Assembly: GCA_023101885.1 (NCBI GenBank)
Contig: JALPQD010000089.1
Span: forward strand, 5,193,087-5,257,086
DNA length: 64,000 nt
DNA from: Typhlomys cinereus
Taxonomy: Eukaryota > Chordata > Mammalia > Rodentia > Platacanthomyidae
Reading direction: 5' to 3'
Shown one piece after another: positions 58,666-64,000 of the stretch (positions are counted from its first letter, which is position 1; each line of letters opens with the position of its first letter). A program made the translations under genes and the position numbers. A model generated the notes under the pieces. The model was not told the origin of the DNA. It saw nothing but the letters and a program-made list of their open reading frames with translations, and searched no databases.

Positions 58666-59220
58666 TCTGTATTACATAAACATTTCTTGCATGTGCTATT
58701 CGTTGTTATTTGATGATGTTAATGAGTACAATTGAATAAATTCCATTGTGGATATTTGGAACAGTGAATTAAATTGGAGCTAGAAAGAAAAATTTCCATT
58801 AGTTGCTTATGAGGGTGTTCAATAAGTGACATTTTTTATAACATTCTGTAACGTTTTTTTTTCAGCTTTATAACTAAAACATATATGTAACATTAATTTA
58901 TTATTTTTCAATTGTCAGGTTGATAAGTACTTAAACTTTTATTGGTGTCATTTAAAATAAGTCCCATTTATAAATTCTTATACTATAAGTTGCTCATATT
59001 CCAGTGGTAATATGAAATGTTTCTTTTATTTTTAGGTACTTTTCATCTGTATTTGCATAGAGAATTTTGATTCCTGTGACATATTTTTCATTATTTGCTT
59101 GTATTTGTAGGAATTTGAGACCAAGAAAAATGTTTGATAGTAATCATTTCAAATCTGTTAGTATTTTCCTTTATTGTCAGTTTGTTTGGTATGAATATAA
59201 TGTTCTTTTTCTCTATAATG
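58666..59220. other. Unique AT-rich noncoding sequence
   Basis: Nothing recognised. Confidence 0.5.
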
Positions 59221-59230
59221 GCCAAATGTG

Positions 59231-59508
59231 GGCTGGAGAGGTGGCTAAGGGGTTAAGCCTCCGCCTTGCAGGCGGAAGGTCCTGAGTTTGGATCCCAGAT
59301 CCCACGTATAGACGCCAGGCGGAAGCGGGGGTGGCCTGCGCTTCTGGTCCTGGTAGGGCGGAGCCTGTGAATCCTGAGGCAGAAGGAGGCGGAGGTGTCC
59401 ATGGTGGTTCGCGAATTCGTCCGTGGTTCTACACATACACAGACACACACACACAGACACACACACGCGGGCACACATACACACGCACATGCACACAGTT
59501 GAATAAAT
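59231..59508 (+). mobile_element. Young B2-like SINE, copy H (short subfamily)
   Basis: Complete head GGCTGGAGAGGTGGCTAAGG (C to A change within the A-box), intact GC-rich body without the GTTTACT segment, CA-rich end and GTTGAATAAATA. A 16-bp repeat with one mismatch, TATAAT(G/A)GCCAAATGT, ends at 59229 and 59523 and is the target-site duplication. Confidence 0.93.
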
Positions 59509-59523
59509 ATAATAGCCAAATGT

Positions 59524-59932
59524 AATTTTTTAATATTCTGAAGAAGTTAACACTTCAGTATGTTGCATAGATTTTTACCTGAAATTTAATATCCCATATG
59601 GACTAGAATTTGACATCATATATTTTAGATGGTCAAAAATCAATGTAATGACAATTCCATTTTTTTCTGATTGATTAAAATATCAACATTAGACCTTTAA
59701 ACAAATTCTTTACAGCATTTATTTTGAATTACATAATTCTACCCATACTGCATTAGCTCTCCATGTGCCTTGTTTCTGATTTCCTTCATATTAAACACAA
59801 TGAACACATGCAACTGAAGACTGAAGTTCAGTGGAGTTCATAAGGGGTTAATGTTATCTTGGTATAATGTTTCAAAGCAGTTTATTTTATTTAAACAAAT
59901 ATATCTTGTTTTTTCCTTGTTTTTAGTATTGT
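59524..59932. other. Unique AT-rich noncoding sequence
   Basis: Nothing recognised. Confidence 0.5.
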
Positions 59933-59944
59933 GTTTGGTCTTGA

Positions 59945-61100
59945 TTTTATTTTATGCATTCCTATTCATTCATTTTAATTGGCAAATAGTTGTGTATTTT
60001 TATATGATAAAATGTGAGGATTTAGTCATCAAATACATTGCACAATACTTGAGTTAAATCAATTAACGTGTTTATTGCATCACTAATTTATCCTTTTTGT
60101 GGCTAGGATTTTGAAAAACCCTATTTATCAATGTTGAAATTAGTAACTTCATTCAAAAAACCAATTTATGATGACTAAAATCAATCTCCATTCATATAAA
60201 TCAAAGTTTGTGCACTTTACCTTTGTATTCTTTTACAATGAAATTAACTTTCTCTGCTTCCACCTAAGTATACATCAATCTCTCCTTTCCTTCACCTTTC
60301 TTGCACCACTTATTATAATGCCCTTTAGTCACATCCATATGGTGAGGAATTCCATGTGTGTTTTATACATACAGGAACTGTAGGGTTCCAGTTGCATAAA
60401 TGCCATATTTTCTTGGTGCAGCAATGAAGACCTAGGTTGTCTACCTATGTGACTATAGTGAATGAAGCTGAAATGAAAATTTGTGCTCAAATATGTGTTC
60501 AGCACATCAGTCCTGTTACTTTGTATTTATAGCCAGAAATGGAATTGCTGATCATAGAATAGCTCAATTTTTAATTTCTTACACACTGCAAAATGTTTTC
60601 CAAACAAACTGTCCTAGTTTGCAATCACATCAACCTTGTACAAAGGTTACACTTTCTCCACGTTTTCTAACATGTCTACTCTAATCTCAGTGTCCTTTTG
60701 CATATATATATATATTTATATATATATGCACACATATATACTCTTGATATTCAGAGAGACTGGGCATGTTCTATTCATGTGTTACACATGCTTATACAGT
60801 TAGATCACTTTTAAACTGAGTTTTTTCTCCTTACTAATGAGTGTTTTGAGTTCCACAGACATTTGAGCTATGGCTACAAAATCATTGCCGCGACATTGGA
60901 CTTTTACCTTATGTTTCCCTCTGGTAGATTTACACAGGTCTCACACTTAAATCTTTTCTCCACTCAGAGAAATTTTCATTTGTCATAGGTCTGTTATTTG
61001 CTTTGACACATGCAAGTCCAGTTTTATTATAACTCTTAATTAAACACATTTGTGTCTTCCTGAACTTTTGTTGAAAATCAGTTAAAACTTGCACTTGTTT
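59945..61100 (-). mobile_element. L1M-type L1 3'-end relic
   Basis: Reversed 3' end with TTTTAATTGGCAAATAGTTG, GTTAAATCAATTAACGTG and CTTTTTGTGGCTAGGATTTTG. This is followed by the reversed ORF2 end: CAGAAATGGAATTGCTGATC, CAAAATGTTTTCCAAACAAAC, TTTGCAATCACATCAACC, AAAGGTTACACTTTCTCC, and later TTTTCTCCACTCAGAG and CAAGTCCAGTTTTATTA. Heavily decayed. A TA-rich patch (60703-60727) lies inside. Confidence 0.7.
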
Positions 61101-61104
61101 GGAG

Positions 61105-61760
61105 CCTTTATTTCTTATTCTTTCTTTCCTTGCTTTATTTTTTATTTTAATTAATTAATTATTTACAAACAAACAGAGTTTGTGTATTTGATCCACTTCC
61201 CACCAATATTCTCCTCTCCAATCCTCCCCATTCACACACCTTCTCCCACCCTCCCCATTCACTCACCCTTTTCCCAACCTCTCTATTCACACACCCTTCT
61301 CCTGTCCTCCCCATTCACGACTCTTCTCCCACCCTCCCCATTCACACACTATTCTCCCACCCTCCCCATTCACACACCTTTCTCCCGCCCTTCCCTCCCT
61401 TCATCCATCCTGCTGTCTTATCTACCCTACTCTTATCTTTCTGCTTGTGTGTATCACAGACTTCCTGTGAAGTGCCTGTGTTGGTAAGGGAGTCAAATCT
61501 CTGTTGCACTTTATGTGGCTCTTCAGTGGGTAAAGTTGTTCATGGGGCTGCTCCCTTTCCCTTGTCCAGAACCTGCCCCTGAGACACTCTCTAAGAATAC
61601 CTGTTTCTTCTAAGATCCTTGAGAAGATGTTAGTCCTTGAGAAAATGTTGATAAGTTGGTCATTGTGTAGATCTGGTGGTAGAAGTAGAACCCAGTACTA
61701 AACCCTGAAATGATATACTCAGGGAAATGTCTATAATATCCACTATTACTGCAGAGGAAC
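61105..61760 (-). mobile_element. Probable second L1 3' UTR relic (rodent type)
   Basis: Starts with a T-rich run, TTAATTAATTAATTATTTAC, then a long pyrimidine-rich region (reversed polypurine tract). This layout parallels the L1 insertion at 39951-40672. The downstream limit is uncertain. Confidence 0.5.
61223..61388. repeat. Minisatellite, six units of 27-28 bp
   Basis: Units start at 61223, 61250, 61278, 61306, 61333 and 61361. Consensus CCTCCCCATTCACACACC then TTCTCCCAC. Units differ by one to six bases. It lies in the pyrimidine-rich part of the L1 3' UTR-like relic. Confidence 0.95.
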
Positions 61761-61924
61761 TAGGGGAAAGAAGATCATTTTTTTCTTATTCTTTAGGTAA
61801 ATGTTTTAAACCTGTGAAATGGCACCATTCAGTTTGGGTTAGAATGCTTTATGGTGTATTTTGAAATCAAGTCTCTGATGGTTTCTTCAGTACACTTGCT
61901 CAAAACGGCTATATCTGTTTGTTT
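61761..61924. other. Unique noncoding sequence
   Basis: Nothing recognised. Confidence 0.5.
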
Positions 61925-62255
61925 AAATATTAAACTTTCTCCAAAGGCTCACAGTAGGTTTCACTATTGAGAGGTCAAGAGAACTTTAAGAAATCTTTGG
62001 AGGCATTCCCTTGAAGGATTGTTGGGACCCCAACCCCTTCTTGCCTCTCTCTCCACTTCCTGGCTGTCGTAAGGTGAACAACTGCTTGTGCCACACTCTC
62101 CCTGCTATGATATGCTCTCCAAAGCAACGACACAACTCATAATGGACTGAAGTTTCTGAAAACATGAGCCAAAGCAAGCTTCTTATTCTACATAAGTCAA
62201 TTGTTTCAGATAGTTTGTTAGACTGACCAAAAACTAACCATCAGGGGGGTTGTTT
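61925..62255 (+). mobile_element. LTR-like rodent repeat
   Basis: CACAGTAGGTTTCACTATTG, AAGGATTGTTGGGACCCC, CTTCCTGGCTGTCGTAAGG, TGAAGTTTCTGAAAACATG, AGCCAAAGCAAGCTTC and CAGATAGTTTGTTAGACTG follow the layout of a rodent LTR-like repeat that ends AGCCAAAATAAATC...TTTTGTCACAGCGATG. Family name uncertain. Confidence 0.58.
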
Positions 62256-62259
62256 CCTT

Positions 62260-64000
62260 TTTCAGTTACCTGCAATGTTAAGATTCCTTTTTAGTTTAAG
62301 AAAGATCACATCGGAACTTTGGAAGGGATTGTATCGAGCATGTAGATTGCTTTAGACAGAATGGACACAGATCATGTGGAAGTCTTGTGCTTGCTGTTGG
62401 AGGTCTCTAACTCCTATACGCAGGAAGATGATAGGGATGAAATAATTGTTACAGTAAGCCAAGAAAGAAACTAGTAAGGGGGGGGGTGATATTGTAAGTA
62501 AGTCCTTCCCTGGAATTATTTCCTATCTAAGCTACAATTATTCTTTATTCTTTAACCTACTAAATAGGTTCTTAAATATTAAATTAATAGAGTCCAGAAC
62601 TGCAGAGAATTGCTAGGAAATCTTATGAGAAAATCCTTCCCAGTCTTAAATTGTGATTCTAGGGCTCCAGGTGGAGCTTCTGAGGGTGAGAAAACCGTTG
62701 TGTTCATGATGCTTGAGGGAATCCTCTGATGATGCAGCCTTGGCATTCCTCTGTGCCAGGGTTAGAAGAGCCAGACCCTCTGCCAACTGGTGCAAATATT
62801 GTACATTGTGTGTTGTGAAACCCTCTTCTATTTTATAAAGTTGTAAGTTAAGAGCTTTTCTTTTTCTTTACATTTCTTTTTTTTTTACTTTACTTTTCTT
62901 TTTTCTTATTGTTTCATTTTTTTTTAATTTTCTGTTTCCTGAGATTAAGGTGCTGTGCTTGGTGTGCAGTTAGTACATGGTTATTTCTGTTTTTCCTACC
63001 CACTTAATGTGAATGTTGTCTTGGTGCCCTGTCCTGTAGGATTCAGTCAAATACTTGCTCTTTGAAGAGAAGTGGTCTCTGTGCAGTTGTGTATTCAGTG
63101 TCTTTGAGGAGAGGCAGTGAGGGTCATACTGCTGATGTCATCCTGTAGTTTCATATTTTTATAATGAAAAATGAATAACACCTATATTAGCAACTAAGGA
63201 TTGAATTTCATAAAAATTGACATTACTTTGACTTGCCATCTCTGTGATTCATGTTTGTCTCTTACACTATTCATATTTAATATTTTAATAGCACAACAGT
63301 ATAATTTTTTCTGTTATATGGGCATTGAATCTTAACAGAGTTTTAAAAAATTTCTTTGATAGGTATTTTAAGTTGAAGACACTTTTGTATTTGACTAAAG
63401 AGAGATAATTAAAACTTTCTTTACAAAGTTATTATGGTAAGAATAATTCTGTTCTTTAGACTCCCAAATTATCATTTCTTATCTCAATGAATTAGTCTTA
63501 GAAGCTTTTAGTCTAATTAATCCTTAGCCAACAGGACAATATTTTGTGTAGCTGTCAGTGTGCATAGATTTAATTATGGATTTGCAAATAGATTCTGATA
63601 AGATCATCTCTAGCTGACCTGTGTCTATTCTAAGCTTAATGTAAGAGACATTTTGGTTAATTCAAATGTCTAATATTAATCCCTGTTTGTCTGGGTTTAG
63701 TTACGTGTTTTTGCACATTCATTTCTTCTTGCCTCCTACTTGCCACAAAGTTCCATTATACCGTTCAGAACTGTGTAAATAAATTCTATTTGAGAAAAGA
63801 GAAAGAGATTACAATTGAAAGTTAAAACATTCAATATCTACTTTTAGTCACTTTATGCCTGTGTAATTCATTTTCTTTTTTTTTTAAGAAAATAAGATTA
63901 GGTTATCTAGGGCCACTGTGGGTCCAGATTAAATAACATTAATATACATCCTAGGAAGATTAACATTGTTACATATGTGAGTATTTAGGTTCTCCACATC
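62260..64000. other. Unique AT-rich noncoding sequence to the window end
   Basis: A run of nine G at about 62479-62487 and a T-rich stretch at 62877-62930 are the only notable features. No gene or repeat family is recognised. Confidence 0.5.

Noticed and set aside
61223..61388. CRISPR-like array
   Set aside because: Units are contiguous with no spacers, and the host is a mammal. It is a minisatellite.

Overview
This window is noncoding DNA from a mammal. The repeat content points to a myomorph (mouse-like) rodent or a close relative such as a jerboa, jumping mouse or early-branching muroid. The evidence is: eight young copies of one tRNA-derived B2-like SINE, older SINEs resembling rodent B3, B4 and ID elements, 3' ends of L1 that resemble rodent L1 3' UTRs, and ancient mammalian relics (MIR, L2, a MER5A-like hAT element, L1M-type L1). 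The species is not identified. Family names are matches from memory, not from a search.

I find no protein-coding gene, exon, tRNA or rRNA gene, or CpG island. The longest open frame is 159 codons (33487-33966), and its end lies in a decayed DNA transposon. Most other short frames fall in CA/TG repeats, SINEs or unique AT-rich DNA. The best description is gene-desert or intronic DNA, and the window alone cannot separate these two.

Layout. 0-6 kb: young SINE, older SINE, a perfect 71-bp tandem duplication, a TG array, an L1 tail and an LTR-like element. 6-15 kb: mostly unique sequence with MIR relics, older SINEs and a 90-bp strictly alternating purine-pyrimidine tract. 15-24.6 kb: a dense repeat cluster with three young SINEs (two in inverted orientation) and a long L1 3' UTR relic. 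24.6-30.7 kb: largely unique. 30.7-42 kb: SINEs, a MER5A-like relic, several L1 fragments including a 3'-end-only L1 insertion with 17-bp target-site duplications, and GATA/TATC arrays. 42-54 kb: unique blocks, a nested SINE inside an LTR-like repeat, and a 1.2-kb L1 ORF2 relic. 54-64 kb: two young SINEs, a long unique block, an old L1 relic, and a 28-bp minisatellite.

There are no genes to combine into a pathway, and I saw no sign of a new biological system. The points of most interest are the structure and subfamilies of the young SINE, a 77-bp block copied at about 95% identity 1.6 kb apart, the Z-DNA-type tract, and several unique stretches with clustered transcription-factor-like motifs that could be conserved enhancers.
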